Positions 18,277-28,485 are shown, counted from the stretch's first letter. The stretch is DNA of 64,000 nucleotides from Anaerorudis cellulosivorans (GCF_025943985.1 NZ_JAPCWE010000008.1:1-64000); one strand, 5' to 3'. Notes: generated by a model from the letters alone, not told the origin. Numbers and translations are program-made.

Positions 18277-20048
18277 AATTTACACTTTCGTACCGAAAAA
18301 AAATTTTTATCTATTTTTCCGTCATCATTGCCGTTTTTACGGTAGGGATTATCGCTTTTGAGCAAAACCGACTTAGACGCGAGAGAACGGCAAATCTGGA
18401 AAATATTATGGATGTTTATGCCGAAACGGTTCATCGCTATATTTCCGAAAATCGCCTGTACGAAAAAGATAGCCTTTCGGCTCTAAGTGAGTTGCTTTCT
18501 TATTTGCCGGATGATGGGGTCAGATTAACCGTTATCGATTGGCAGGGAAATGTATTGTATGATAACACCTTGCTTGCCGACACGATGGAAAATCACCTGC
18601 AGAGGCCGGAAATTCAAAAGGCAATTCTGCGACAGAGTGGTACGCATGTGCGTGTTTCGTCGACCAACAACGTGAAATATATGTATTATGCCAAAAAATA
18701 CGAAGAAGGGTATTTCGTACGCGTGGCTTTGCCTTACGATATAAAAGTAAAACCTGTTCTCAGTGCCAAAGACAGTTTTGTGTATTATGTTTTGCTCTTT
18801 TTTATAGTGTGTGTGTTGATGATGAACTATTTTGCCAATCGGTTTTCAAAATCGATTAAGGAGTTGAGGGAATTTTCATTACAGCTGAAGAGCGGACAAC
18901 CGATAAGTCGGCCCATGAATTATATGGACGATGAAATTGGGGAGATCAGTGCCGATATTATCGAAAATTATAACCTTTTACAGCAGAATCGGAAGCAATT
19001 GGCCTTGGAACGCGAAAAATTGCTGCAACATTTTCAATATTCTGAAGAAGGGATTGCAATTTTTTCAAGCGATCGTAAAAAAATATATGCTAATCCGCAT
19101 TTTTTACAATACCTCAACGTGATTGCCGATACAACAGTATTGGATGCTGAAAAAGTGTTTACGGATCCTCATTTTAGCGATGTTGTGCGTTTTTTGGAAA
19201 TCAAACCGCGAAAAGAAAATATTTATACCAAACGTATCGAAAAAAGCGGCAAACAGTTTAATGTCCGGGTAATTGTTTTTGATGACGAAAGTTTCGAAAT
19301 CTATATTGCTGACGTAACCAAACAGGAAAAAACCCGTCTGTTGAAGCAGGAAATGACCAATAATATTGCACATGAACTGCGTACCCCTGTTACAGCTATC
19401 AGAGGCTATATCGAAACGTTGCTTACCTTAGACGATACCGATGTGGAGCGAAGACGAAATTTTTTGGAGCGTGCTTATGCACAAACCATGCGTTTGTCGG
19501 AACTGATTCAGGATATTACCCTATTGACGAAAATAGAAGAAGCGCCTGATCGTTTCGAATGGGAACCGGTGAACATTAAACAACTGCTGGAAGAGCTTGC
19601 TTCAGATTTGAAAGAACGGTTTAAAGAGAAAAACGATCCTTTCGTTATCGATGTGGGTGATGAGGTAACCGTAAACGGAAACCGTACCTTGCTTTATTCC
19701 ATTTTTCGCAATTTGGCGGAAAATTCATTAATTCATGGCGGAGAGAATATCGAAATAGGTGTACGTTGTTATGCTATAACCGAGGATGCCTTGTACTTTG
19801 AGTTTTATGACACCGGTGTCGGAGTAGATGAACACCACCTGAGGCGTATTTTTGAACGATTTTATCGGGTTAATGAGGGGCGTACACGTAATACAGGAGG
19901 TTCAGGTTTAGGTTTGTCTATTGTAAAAAATGCCGTGTTGTTTCATCATGGTAGCATTGTAGCAAAAAATCGTCCGGGAGGAGGTTTAATGTTTCTCATC
20001 ACTTTCCCCCGCTTCAACCAAAAGAACAGTAGATCAGAAGAAATATGA
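18273..20048 (+). CDS. phoR: Sensor histidine kinase, PhoR-like
   Basis: A 591-residue membrane kinase. It has a first helix (about 11-28), an extracytoplasmic sensor region (about 30-165), a second helix (about 168-187), a HAMP-like linker, a PAS-like domain (about 250-350), and a HisKA domain with phospho-acceptor His367 in [16 protein letters not shown]. The HATPase domain follows with [16 protein letters not shown] and [10 protein letters not shown]. The periplasmic domain is larger than that of E. coli PhoR, as is usual for PhoR/WalK-type kinases outside the Proteobacteria. Start overlaps phoB and end overlaps nfo by 4 nt, so all three are translationally coupled. Confidence 0.87.
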   Translation: MKFTLSYRKKIFIYFSVIIAVFTVGIIAFEQNRLRRERTANLENIMDVYAETVHRYISENRLYEKDSLSALSELLSYLPDDGVRLTVIDWQGNVLYDNTLLADTMENHLQRPEIQKAILRQSGTHVRVSSTNNVKYMYYAKKYEEGYFVRVALPYDIKVKPVLSAKDSFVYYVLLFFIVCVLMMNYFANRFSKSIKELREFSLQLKSGQPISRPMNYMDDEIGEISADIIENYNLLQQNRKQLALEREKLLQHFQYSEEGIAIFSSDRKKIYANPHFLQYLNVIADTTVLDAEKVFTDPHFSDVVRFLEIKPRKENIYTKRIEKSGKQFNVRVIVFDDESFEIYIADVTKQEKTRLLKQEMTNNIAHELRTPVTAIRGYIETLLTLDDTDVERRRNFLERAYAQTMRLSELIQDITLLTKIEEAPDRFEWEPVNIKQLLEELASDLKERFKEKNDPFVIDVGDEVTVNGNRTLLYSIFRNLAENSLIHGGENIEIGVRCYAITEDALYFEFYDTGVGVDEHHLRRIFERFYRVNEGRTRNTGGSGLGLSIVKNAVLFHHGSIVAKNRPGGGLMFLITFPRFNQKNSRSEEI

Positions 20049-20887
20049 AATACGTAGGAGCACATGTCAGTGCAGCAGGAGGAGTAGAAAATGTCCCTTT
20101 CAATGCTCATGCAATCGGAGCGAAGGCCTTTGCCTTTTTCACAAAAAATCAGCGACAATGGTTTGCTGCTCCCTATACCGAACAAAATATCGAGCTTTTT
20201 AAGACGCGTTGTGAAGAATTCGGATATTCTCCCGATTGCATTCTTCCGCATGACAGTTACCTGATAAACTTGGGTCATCCTCAAGAAGAGGGGTTAAACA
20301 AATCGCGTACGGCTTTTTTCGATGAAATGAAACGTTGCGAACAACTTGGATTGAATCGCTTTAATTTTCATCCCGGCAGTCATCTCAATCTGATATCGGA
20401 GGAAGCTTGTTTGAACCGAATTGCCGAATCTGTCAATCTGGCGCTGGAAAAAACCTCCGGCGTTACGGCGGTCATCGAAAATACGGCAGGACAAGGAACC
20501 AATGTGGGTTATCGGTTCGAACACTTGGCATATATCATTGACAAGGTGGAGGATAAAACCCGGGTAGGGGTTTGTATCGACACAGCTCATACGTTGGCAG
20601 CCGGTTACGAGATTCGCAACAAAGAAGATTACGAAGCTACGTTTCAAAAGTTCGATGCAATTGTCGGTTTTCACTATCTTCGTGGAATGCACATCAACGA
20701 TTCCAAAAAGGAGGTTGCTTCGCGTGTCGATCGGCACGACAATATCGGGGAAGGAATCATGGGTATGGACCTTTTTCGGTTTATCATGAATGATCCGCGT
20801 TTCGAGAATATGCCGCTCATCCTCGAAACACCGGACGAAACGTTGTGGCCTCAAGAAATACAATTGCTCTATTCACTCATACACTGA
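20045..20887 (+). CDS. nfo: Endonuclease IV (AP endonuclease)
   Basis: A 280-residue TIM-barrel, tri-zinc enzyme that cuts DNA 5' of abasic sites in base-excision repair. Family motifs are complete: GAHVSAAGG at the start, [41 protein letters not shown] and the metal-ligand block [22 protein letters not shown]. It starts inside the last codons of phoR (ATGA) and is followed 19 nt later by nhaD, so it is probably expressed with the phosphate unit. That placement is not explained by its known role. Confidence 0.95.
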   Translation: MKYVGAHVSAAGGVENVPFNAHAIGAKAFAFFTKNQRQWFAAPYTEQNIELFKTRCEEFGYSPDCILPHDSYLINLGHPQEEGLNKSRTAFFDEMKRCEQLGLNRFNFHPGSHLNLISEEACLNRIAESVNLALEKTSGVTAVIENTAGQGTNVGYRFEHLAYIIDKVEDKTRVGVCIDTAHTLAAGYEIRNKEDYEATFQKFDAIVGFHYLRGMHINDSKKEVASRVDRHDNIGEGIMGMDLFRFIMNDPRFENMPLILETPDETLWPQEIQLLYSLIH

Positions 20888-20906
20888 TTGATAATTTCGA
20901 AGAGTT

Positions 20907-22313
20907 ATGTATTATGTCATGCCTGTTGTTTTTTTGCTGGGCATCGTAGCCATTGCTTTAGAAGACATCATCAAGATAAATAAATCGGCTACGGCTCTTT
21001 TCATGTGCGTTGTCCTTTGGCTGATGCTTATGTTTGATGGGCAAAATATTTTGGTAGAAAGGCATAATCCGCTTTTTTATCAATTTGTTCAGCAAATGGG
21101 TATATCCAATCTTCCTCTTAGAGATCAGATCAACACGTATTTAACGGAGAGTGCTTTTGTTCCTCATTTGGGTGATGTGGCAGAGACGTTATTTTTTGTC
21201 ATGTGCTCCATGTTGATTGTCAGCATAGTAGATAAACATGGAGGATTTGCGGCGGTTGCTACTTATCTGAAAACATCGGACAAACGCCGTTTGCTTTGGT
21301 CCATTGGTTTGTCTTCTTTTTTCTTTTCCGCATTACTGGATAATTTGGCTGCGGCTATTGTATTGATTGCCGTGTTGCGAAAGCTGGTACCTGATCGCAC
21401 CGATCGAATGAAATATGCCTCCATTATTGTGATTGCGGCAAATGCCGGTGGTTCGTGGTCACCTATTGGAGATGTTACCACACTGTTATTGTGGACAGGC
21501 GGAAACATTAGCGCAGGGCATCAGATAACTCATGTATTTTTACCTGCCTTTGTAAATTTGCTTGTTCCTTTGACAATTGCCCATTTTTGGTTATTCAAAA
21601 AAGGTAAAACACTGAGGATAGAAAGTGCATTGACAAAAGAAGACGAATATGTGCGATTGATACCGATGAAGTCGAGGGTGATTATTTTTCTAATCGGTTT
21701 TTTGTCGTTGGCATTGGTTCCCGTTTTTCAGATGTTGACCCATCTTCCTGCTTTTATGTGTGTGTTGTTAGGTTTGGTATTTCTATGGATTTATACGGAT
21801 TCGATGTATGGTGAAATAAATTACATTGAAGATTCGGACAAGTTGAGGATTTCAAAACTTTTTCAGACGGTTGATCTTCCTACCATTTTCTTTTTTCTCG
21901 GCATACTGATGTCTGTGGCAGCTTTGCAAACGGGAGGGCAATTGAGTATGTTTGCCGATGTTCTTTCTTCGACTTTCAAACAACCCTATCTCATCAGTTT
22001 TCTTATAGGAGCAGTTTCTTCGGTAGTTGATAATGTGGCACTTGTGGCTGCAACCATGGGAATGTATCCCGTTGTGGAGGCTTCTGCTTCGATAACTCCA
22101 TATCTGCAGGCTTTCGTGGCTGATGGCGGATTTTGGACGTTTCTTGCTTATTGTGCTGTTACAGGAGGCAGTATTTTTATTATTGGTTCGGCTACCGGCG
22201 TTACGGTGATGGGACTCGAAAAAATAAGTTTCGGATATTATTTCAAGAGATTTACGCCATTGGCTTTGCTTGGGTATATTGCCGGTGCAGCGGTGTTTAT
22301 CTTGCTTGGGTGA
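20907..22313 (+). CDS. nhaD: Na+/H+ antiporter, NhaD type
   Basis: A 468-residue membrane antiporter of the ion-transporter superfamily that exports Na+ in exchange for protons. About 12 hydrophobic segments are seen. The paired half-site motifs typical of the group are SSFFFSALLDNLAAAIVLIAVLRKL and GAVSSVVDNVALVAATMG, each with a conserved D-N in the membrane. NAGGSWSPIGDVTTLLLW and GSIFIIGSATGVTVMG are also typical. It is the last gene of the pst-pho run; a terminator follows at once. Confidence 0.9.
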   Translation: MYYVMPVVFLLGIVAIALEDIIKINKSATALFMCVVLWLMLMFDGQNILVERHNPLFYQFVQQMGISNLPLRDQINTYLTESAFVPHLGDVAETLFFVMCSMLIVSIVDKHGGFAAVATYLKTSDKRRLLWSIGLSSFFFSALLDNLAAAIVLIAVLRKLVPDRTDRMKYASIIVIAANAGGSWSPIGDVTTLLLWTGGNISAGHQITHVFLPAFVNLLVPLTIAHFWLFKKGKTLRIESALTKEDEYVRLIPMKSRVIIFLIGFLSLALVPVFQMLTHLPAFMCVLLGLVFLWIYTDSMYGEINYIEDSDKLRISKLFQTVDLPTIFFFLGILMSVAALQTGGQLSMFADVLSSTFKQPYLISFLIGAVSSVVDNVALVAATMGMYPVVEASASITPYLQAFVADGGFWTFLAYCAVTGGSIFIIGSATGVTVMGLEKISFGYYFKRFTPLALLGYIAGAAVFILLG

Positions 22314-22320
22314 TAATAAA

Positions 22321-22357
22321 AAACGCATCGGAATTTCCCCCGATGCGTTTTTTTATT
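22321..22357. terminator. Bidirectional terminator between nhaD and the GH20 gene
   Basis: AAACGCATCGG (22321-22331) pairs with CCGATGCGTTT (22340-22350, G-C closing pair at 22331/22340) around a loop of about eight nt. T-rich flanks follow on the plus strand and an A run precedes it. It ends both convergent units. Confidence 0.9.
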
Positions 22358-22371
22358 ATCGTTTGTTACGA

Positions 22372-24705
22372 TTAATCCAATACAATTTCATCGACAAAAA
22401 TAAAAGCCCTGTTTCCTTTTCCCGGATGCCATGCCGGAATGATGGAAGGTTTAACCGTAACTTTGAAATATCGGGCAGTCACCGGATCAAAGGTCAGTGT
22501 GTGTGTTACTACATCTGACCAGTTTTCCATCTTGGCATCGATATATTTTTCACTTTTTACGGTAGTGAAAACAGAATCGTTGTTCGATGAAGCAATCGTT
22601 ATTTCTGATGCGTCGAATACCCAGTCGCCGGTCACAACGGCATTTCTGATTTCTGCCTTGGATATGCCGGTGGGTTCAAGCATATCGATAACGGCAATCA
22701 GATCTTCGTTCTGAAATCCCATCCATCTGCCGGTTTTGTAGTTTGAACTTTTTCCGAACAAGCCGTCCACCAACATGCCCGGACCGCTGAAAGCATAATT
22801 GGGTGCCGGTTGGGTAAGCAACACAATGGGTTTGAAAGTGGATTTGCTTACCTTTACTTTTTCATGAAATATTTTACTGTTTTTCCCATTTTCGCGAATG
22901 GCTACCGCTTTAATTTCGGCATCTCCCTTTATCGTAAAACTACCTTCGTACAGGGTAGATGAAGTGGTCGGTTCTTCTCCGTTCAAGGTATAATAGATGG
23001 GAGCATCGTCAATGGTCGATAATTCCACATTGAGTGCATTGGTTTCGAAATTGGGCATTAATTTGGCTTGAATGTCAAAAACGTGAGTTGCATAATGGTA
23101 TCCCAATTTGTCGTACAAAGCGAGCAGACGTGGTAATCTTTTCAAAAATTCTTCGTAGTTTTTCTTTTCGGGCTGCAGCCACTGCACTTCGCAAAGTGCA
23201 GCAATGCGTGGCATGACCATGTACTCTACATGTTCGGGCGTTTTGATATATTCCGTCCACAGATTGGCTTGTGGTCCCAAAATATGTTTTTTCTGTTCAG
23301 GTGTCAATACTTCCGGAACGGGTTCGAAACTATACACTTTTTCAATGGGAACGTATCCGCCAATGGAAAGCGGTTCGTTTTCGATATCTTGCGTTTGATA
23401 ATAGTCGAAATAGCAATATGAGGTGGGTGTCATAATGACATCATGATTCATCTGAGCAGCAAGAATACCTCCTTCCATCCCGCGCCAAGACATCACAGTG
23501 GCATTGGGCGCAAGTTCGCCTTCCAAAATTTCATCCCAGCCAATGATGTTTCTTCCGTGATCGTTGAGAAACTTCTCAATACGGGCAGTTACATAGCTTT
23601 GGAGGTAATGTTCGGCTGTGTGCTTGCTGTCGTCTTTCAGCCCCAGTTCTTTGATGCGTCGTTGACAATCCGGACATTTTTCCCAGCGGACTTTAGGACA
23701 TTCATCACCTCCGATATGAATGTATTTCGAAGGGAAAAGTTCCATTACTTCACTGAGAACACCTTCCAAAAATTCAAAGGTAGCCTCTTTTCCCGGGCAA
23801 AGCACATCTTCGAAAACACCCCATTCCTTTGCCACTTCGTATGGTCCACCCGTGCATCCGAGTTCGGGATAGGCAGCTAGGGCAGATAGCATATGTCCCG
23901 GCAGATCAATTTCGGGAATAATGGTGATGTAGCGTTCTTCGGCATATTTTACGATATCGCTGATTTCATCTTGTGTATAAAATCCGCCGTGTGGCTTGCC
24001 GTCATATTTTCCCGTATTTTTCCCGATAACGGTTTCTTTTCTGAATGCACCGATTTCGGTGAGTTTGGGGAATTTTTTGATTTCTATTCTCCATCCCTGA
24101 TCATCGGTGAGATGCCAATGAAATCGGTTGATGTTGTGCAAAGCCAGCATGTCGATGTATTTTTTTACGAAATCGGCCGGTTCGAAATGACGCGCAACAT
24201 CGAGCATCATTCCCCGGTAGCCAAATCTCGGCTGATCGTTGATGATGACTTGCGGATACATCACCGATATATTTTCGCCCACAGGCGTTGCTTTTCGCAA
24301 CGTTTGGATGCCGTAGAAGACCCCTGCTTCACTCGATCCCGTGATAGTGATGGTATTCTCGTTCACCTCAATTCGATAAGCTTCGGGATTTTCGTTTACC
24401 GCATCTAATGCCAGGATTACGGCATTTTTTTGCGGAGCTGTGGTGGTTATTTCCGGTTTGATGCCGGTAGAAATTTCCAAATACGCTGCCAGAAATTGCG
24501 CATTGCGCTGCATTTTTTCGTTTTCTTGCGGAAAAACGATTTTTGTGGCTTTCGATAACGTAAAAGGCGTCCCATTTTCTGTGGTTATTTCAGCGGGCAG
24601 AGGCACGACCTGATAATTGGCCTCTCGCATTTCTTTTTTTCCGGAACAGGAGAATAAAAGTCCTGCCGTTGCTAATGAAATAATGAAACAGCTGATTTTT
24701 TTCAT
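22372..24705 (-). CDS. Beta-N-acetylhexosaminidase, GH20 family lipoprotein
   Basis: A 777-residue exported exo-enzyme that removes terminal GlcNAc/GalNAc from glycans (host glycoproteins, chitin or peptidoglycan fragments). A lipoprotein signal ends in LLFSC (Cys20). It has a GH20b N-terminal domain (about 30-155) and a catalytic TIM barrel from FGYRGMMLDVARHF. The catalytic Asp-Glu pair is Asp334-Glu335 in HIGGDECPK; the substrate-assisted mechanism uses this pair. About residues 555-625 form an Fn3-associated (chitobiase C-terminal) domain (IYYTLNGEEPTTSS). The end (about 630-777) is a discoidin-like beta-sandwich. It is 57 nt downstream of cutC and may be co-transcribed. Confidence 0.93.
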   Translation of the reverse strand: MKKISCFIISLATAGLLFSCSGKKEMREANYQVVPLPAEITTENGTPFTLSKATKIVFPQENEKMQRNAQFLAAYLEISTGIKPEITTTAPQKNAVILALDAVNENPEAYRIEVNENTITITGSSEAGVFYGIQTLRKATPVGENISVMYPQVIINDQPRFGYRGMMLDVARHFEPADFVKKYIDMLALHNINRFHWHLTDDQGWRIEIKKFPKLTEIGAFRKETVIGKNTGKYDGKPHGGFYTQDEISDIVKYAEERYITIIPEIDLPGHMLSALAAYPELGCTGGPYEVAKEWGVFEDVLCPGKEATFEFLEGVLSEVMELFPSKYIHIGGDECPKVRWEKCPDCQRRIKELGLKDDSKHTAEHYLQSYVTARIEKFLNDHGRNIIGWDEILEGELAPNATVMSWRGMEGGILAAQMNHDVIMTPTSYCYFDYYQTQDIENEPLSIGGYVPIEKVYSFEPVPEVLTPEQKKHILGPQANLWTEYIKTPEHVEYMVMPRIAALCEVQWLQPEKKNYEEFLKRLPRLLALYDKLGYHYATHVFDIQAKLMPNFETNALNVELSTIDDAPIYYTLNGEEPTTSSTLYEGSFTIKGDAEIKAVAIRENGKNSKIFHEKVKVSKSTFKPIVLLTQPAPNYAFSGPGMLVDGLFGKSSNYKTGRWMGFQNEDLIAVIDMLEPTGISKAEIRNAVVTGDWVFDASEITIASSNNDSVFTTVKSEKYIDAKMENWSDVVTHTLTFDPVTARYFKVTVKPSIIPAWHPGKGNRAFIFVDEIVLD

Positions 24706-24762
24706 GTCATTTAAATATTTAGTTATTTTAGCAAATATCGTTTCGATGTCGGTTTCTATTGT

Positions 24763-25515
24763 TTATCCTTCCTGCAATAAACTTTTTAAGGCTTTTTCTA
24801 CACGCAATGCGCTCGTGATTTCCTGGGCATATTCGTCTATCGCGCTTGTTGTGCTTCCCATAGAGAGCGAGGGGTTACGATAGATCATGTTGCTTTCAAC
24901 CTTTTCGCGTACCGATAAATGAAATTCTTTCGCTCCCGTTTCACGGGCAATTTTTGCGATATTATATTCATTGATGCCGCTGCCCGGCATAATGATGATT
25001 CGCTCGCCGGCCTGTCGAACCAATTGCTTTATCAGGGTAATACCCTGTTCGGCTTTTGGTTGCTGTCCCGAAGTAAGCAATCTGTCGCACCCCAAAGATA
25101 TAATATTTTCCAGACTTTCAAAAGGATCTCGGCTCATATCGAAAGCCCTGTGAAAGGTAACGCTCATCCCTTCTGCTGCATCGATCAGTTCACGATTTCG
25201 TTGCATGTCGATGTCGCCTTGGGGGGTAAGGCAGCCAATCACCACACCGTCGGCATGCAGTTTTTTGGCCGCTTCGATATCGTTGAGCATGATTTTGTGT
25301 TCCAAAGGGGAATAAAGAAAATCGCCACCCCGGGGGCGAATGATCACGTGGAGTTTGATGTTCAGTAATTCACGCGCCAAGGCAATGGTTGCATAAGAGG
25401 GAGTAGTTCCGCCTTCGGGAATGGAAGCACAGAGTTCAACCCGATACGCTCCGCCTTTTTGGGCTTGCAGACAACTGGCAACGGAATTGGCACATATTTC
25501 CAGTTTATAATTCAT
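24763..25515 (-). CDS. cutC: CutC family protein
   Basis: A 250-residue TIM-barrel protein of the CutC family. The name comes from an E. coli copper-tolerance phenotype that is disputed; the biochemical function is not settled. Seen: LEICANSVASCLQAQKGGAYRVELCASIPEGGTTPSY, HVIIRPRGGDFLYS, VTFHRAFDMSRDPFESLE, LTSGQQPKAEQG and IIIMPGSGINEYNI. I place the start at 25515 (MNYKLEICANS). A longer frame to 25593 would start inside the promoter and adds a segment with no family match. Confidence 0.9.
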   Translation of the reverse strand: MNYKLEICANSVASCLQAQKGGAYRVELCASIPEGGTTPSYATIALARELLNIKLHVIIRPRGGDFLYSPLEHKIMLNDIEAAKKLHADGVVIGCLTPQGDIDMQRNRELIDAAEGMSVTFHRAFDMSRDPFESLENIISLGCDRLLTSGQQPKAEQGITLIKQLVRQAGERIIIMPGSGINEYNIAKIARETGAKEFHLSVREKVESNMIYRNPSLSMGSTTSAIDEYAQEITSALRVEKALKSLLQEG

Positions 25516-25562
25516 CTTTTGCAGGCATTTCTTATTGATATACGGGATATCAAAAGATAATG

Positions 25563-25594
25563 CAAAGATAATTTTTGTGTACCGATAAACCAAA
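25563..25594 (-). promoter_or_regulatory. Promoter for cutC
   Basis: Minus strand: -33 TTTG (25591-25594) and -7 TATCTTTG (25563-25570) with a 20-nt spacer, an exact match to the Bacteroidota consensus. The transcript should start near 25556, about 40 nt before the ATG at 25515. Confidence 0.75.
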
Positions 25595-25613
25595 ACGAAC
25601 CGATGGTTCTTTT

Positions 25614-26831
25614 TTAGTGTGTTGCTGTATACCAGCTTGTTTTTGTCTTATCGATGCTTACCCGTGGGTTATCACTTGGGTCGGAGGTTGTGATTCCGGA
25701 ATAGACGTTGATTGGCAAAACTCCTTTACTTTTCGTGTAAAATTCGGTTGTATGTTTTTTGTAGGGAATCATGCGATTTAGCTGTTCTTCGAATTCCATC
25801 AACAATTGCTCATCTGTACACAAATGCGCAACATAATCGCCAAAATCGTAAAATAAGGGTGGTTCATAGCCATCCATCCGTTGTAACGAATTGAGTTGAG
25901 CAGCATCAAAGGTATAACGACTGTTTATTTCTTTCATGAGGGATGCAGTAAAATCTAGTTCGGAGCAATCGGTTACGGCTAATGTTCCATAGGGTGCTTC
26001 ATCATTGGTAGAATAGAATGAATAAAAGCCGTCGCAGACCGCTTCATAATCGGTTTTCCCCAACAGGTATTCTCCTACAACAGCATAAGGCATGCCATAC
26101 GCCATTATTTCGGTAGGGGAAGCGATCAGATAGTTGGTCACATTTCGCAGTTCATAAGCGACCTCTACCGATGACATGTAGCAATTATCAAAAAGAATGT
26201 ATTCCATTTTTTTTATTCCCGCCATTGTGATGCCGTTTGCCAATGAGGTAATATCGGTTTGATAATTGGTGGTTGTTCCCCCAAAGTAACGGGTGTGAAA
26301 TGCTCCTTCATATTCCCAGTAATTTTTAAAGGATGATACGGATGTGGATAATGCTCTTATTCCTATTGTTGGGTAAGTCGGGTAAACAGGAAGCCAGCCC
26401 ATGCCATGACCTCCGATAATCATAGCGTAGGTGAGTGCCGGTGCAACACTTTTCATGTCACTCAAAATGGAGGCAATACCTTCAACGGTAGTAAAAGAAG
26501 GATTAACATAATTTTTCAGGGTATCATGTTTGCATATGCCATTTTTACAGGTTATTTCATACAACGTAGCTTGAGTTGAACTAGTCGACATAAATACGAC
26601 TACTTTTTCGTTGTTCAATCCGTTTTTGCTGATTGCTTTTTCCAGATCCGCTATGTTTGTCTTGAAAGCTTTTGTTAAAGTCATATCGGCCGGCCAAGGC
26701 AGATACATCAATAACGTCTTTTGGTTTGGCAGTTCCACTTCTTCCTTCACGCAGGACATCAGAAAGAAAGAAAGGACTATTAAACAGATGAAAAACCTTG
26801 TCGGCTTTCCGAATGAATTTATTTTGCTCAT
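25614..26831 (-). CDS. Clostripain-family (C11) cysteine peptidase, lipoprotein
   Basis: A 405-residue predicted lipoprotein with lipobox LMSC (Cys27) after the helix FFICLIVLSFFL. The C11 catalytic dyad is present: His142 in MIIGGHGMGWLP and Cys217 in YILFDNCYMSSVEVAYEL. Such peptidases cleave after Arg or Lys and often need auto-processing. SPTEIMAYGMPY is also family-typical. I start at 26831 because a promoter lies just upstream (26850-26879). The longer frame to 26960 would begin before that promoter and puts 43 residues ahead of the signal peptide. Substrate unknown. Confidence 0.85.
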   Translation of the reverse strand: MSKINSFGKPTRFFICLIVLSFFLMSCVKEEVELPNQKTLLMYLPWPADMTLTKAFKTNIADLEKAISKNGLNNEKVVVFMSTSSTQATLYEITCKNGICKHDTLKNYVNPSFTTVEGIASILSDMKSVAPALTYAMIIGGHGMGWLPVYPTYPTIGIRALSTSVSSFKNYWEYEGAFHTRYFGGTTTNYQTDITSLANGITMAGIKKMEYILFDNCYMSSVEVAYELRNVTNYLIASPTEIMAYGMPYAVVGEYLLGKTDYEAVCDGFYSFYSTNDEAPYGTLAVTDCSELDFTASLMKEINSRYTFDAAQLNSLQRMDGYEPPLFYDFGDYVAHLCTDEQLLMEFEEQLNRMIPYKKHTTEFYTKSKGVLPINVYSGITTSDPSDNPRVSIDKTKTSWYTATH

Positions 26832-26849
26832 CCTCCTTATAATTATCCG

Positions 26850-26879
26850 CAAATTTACAATAAAATTCCTAATGGGAAA
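26850..26879 (-). promoter_or_regulatory. Promoter for the C11 peptidase gene
   Basis: Minus strand: -7 TAAATTTG (26850-26857) and -33 TTTC (26876-26879, three of four bases), spacer 18 nt. The transcript start would fall near 26843, about 12 nt upstream of the chosen ATG, where an AGGAGG touches the start codon. Confidence 0.55.
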
Positions 26880-27014
26880 GGGTGTTTCGTTTGGCTTATG
26901 ATGCGTTTTCGATATATTGGTCGAAATTTTTCCGAATAAATTGCCAAATTCCTTTGGCACTCAATATATAACTAAAATATACGGGGTTTTAAAACGATAA
27001 TGTTCGATAATTTA

Positions 27015-27022
27015 TACCTTTG
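27015..27022 (+). promoter_or_regulatory. Candidate -7 promoter element for the MFS gene
   Basis: TACCTTTG is an exact match 81 nt upstream of the ATG at 27103. No TTTG stands at the -33 position, so the promoter may be weak or activator-dependent. Confidence 0.5.
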
Positions 27023-27102
27023 CAGTTTCAGCATGAAGTAAACAAGATAAAGAACAGGATAGATAGCACAAAATATAAATTAACACATTAAAGAAAATTC
27101 AA

Positions 27103-28485
27103 ATGACAGAAAAAATCAGGGAAACGCTTCGTGATTCGAAGAAAGCGCGATGGACTGCTCTTGCACTCGCATCTTTTACGATGATGTGCGGTTATTTTTT
27201 TGCAGATGTGATGTCCCCTTTAAAAGGACTTCTTGAAGGACAGATCGGGTGGACGAGTAGCGACTATGGAACATTTACGAGTGCTTACGGGTGGTTCAAT
27301 GTTTTTCTTTTGATGTTGATTTTCGGTGGGATTATTCTCGACAAGGTAGGTGTTCGGATAACCGGTTTTGGTGCGGCGTTGATTATGGTAATCGGTACGG
27401 CAATACAATATTGGGCAATATCGTCAACCACGCTTCAAGGCAGCAGTATATGGGGAATAAAATCACAAGTTTTTTTTGCAAGTATCGGATATGCCACTTT
27501 TGCTGTTGGTGTTGAAGTTGCCGGCATTACCGTCACCAAAGTGATCTATAAATGGTTTCAAGGCAAAGAATTGGCATTGGCTATGGGCTTGCAGGTTGCG
27601 TTGGCTCGTGTGGGTACAGCCTTTGCACTGGCCTTCTCTGTTCCAATAGCTAAAATAACGGGGGTGGCCGATGTTTCGCGATCGGTACTTGTGGGGTTAA
27701 TAGCTCTTTGTATAGGGTTACTGGCATTTGTAGTTTACATTTTTATTGACAAGAAGCTCGATCAGTCGATTGCGGATGCCAAACCGGATAATTTGGAAGA
27801 AGAAGAATTCAAAATATCGGATATCCGAAAAATTGTGACCAACAAGGGGTGGTGGTTCATCGCTATTCTTTGCGTGTTGTTTTATTCGGCTGTCTTCCCT
27901 TTTTTGAAATACGCTACCGATCTTATGGTGAACAAGTTTGGCGTAGAAATGGATTTAGCCGGCCTCATACCCTCTCTTTTGCCTTTCGGCACCATATTGC
28001 TAACGCCTTTGTTTGGCAACATATACGACCGAATGGGCAAAGGAGCTTCCATCATGATTTGGGGTTCAGTGTTGCTGATCGTTGTTCATTTGCTGTTTGC
28101 CGTTCCGTTTTTGAATAATTGGGCAATTGCTATTTTGCTGGTGATTATGTTAGGTATTGCTTTTTCGCTGGTTCCCTCTGCCATGTGGCCTTCGGTTACG
28201 AAAATTGTTCCCGAGAGACAGTTGGGAACAGCTATGGCATTGATTTTTTGGGTACAAAACTGGGGATTAATGGGTGTTCCTCTGCTGATCGGATGGGTAT
28301 TGGATAAATATTGCATTACCGGGCAGACTGTTCGCGACGGATTAATGGTCAATACCTACGATTATACTCTCCCGATGCTTATTTTCGCCGGATTTGGTTT
28401 TTTGGCCGTCCTTTTTGCTTTTCTGTTAAAAATAGAAGACAGAAAAAAAGGATATGGTTTGGAAAAACCGAATTATATACGTTAA
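27103..28485 (+). CDS. Major facilitator superfamily transporter
   Basis: A 460-residue permease with about 12 membrane helices and a central cytoplasmic loop (about 215-245, KKLDQSIADAKPDNLEEEEF). The cytoplasmic loop after helix 2 (ILDKVGVRITG) and the matching second-half loop (GNIYDRMGKGASI) are the MFS signature positions. Transport substrate cannot be read from sequence. Relatives in Bacteroidota are annotated only as MFS transporters. It appears monocistronic, with clpB downstream after 156 nt. Confidence 0.85.
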   Translation: MTEKIRETLRDSKKARWTALALASFTMMCGYFFADVMSPLKGLLEGQIGWTSSDYGTFTSAYGWFNVFLLMLIFGGIILDKVGVRITGFGAALIMVIGTAIQYWAISSTTLQGSSIWGIKSQVFFASIGYATFAVGVEVAGITVTKVIYKWFQGKELALAMGLQVALARVGTAFALAFSVPIAKITGVADVSRSVLVGLIALCIGLLAFVVYIFIDKKLDQSIADAKPDNLEEEEFKISDIRKIVTNKGWWFIAILCVLFYSAVFPFLKYATDLMVNKFGVEMDLAGLIPSLLPFGTILLTPLFGNIYDRMGKGASIMIWGSVLLIVVHLLFAVPFLNNWAIAILLVIMLGIAFSLVPSAMWPSVTKIVPERQLGTAMALIFWVQNWGLMGVPLLIGWVLDKYCITGQTVRDGLMVNTYDYTLPMLIFAGFGFLAVLFAFLLKIEDRKKGYGLEKPNYIR

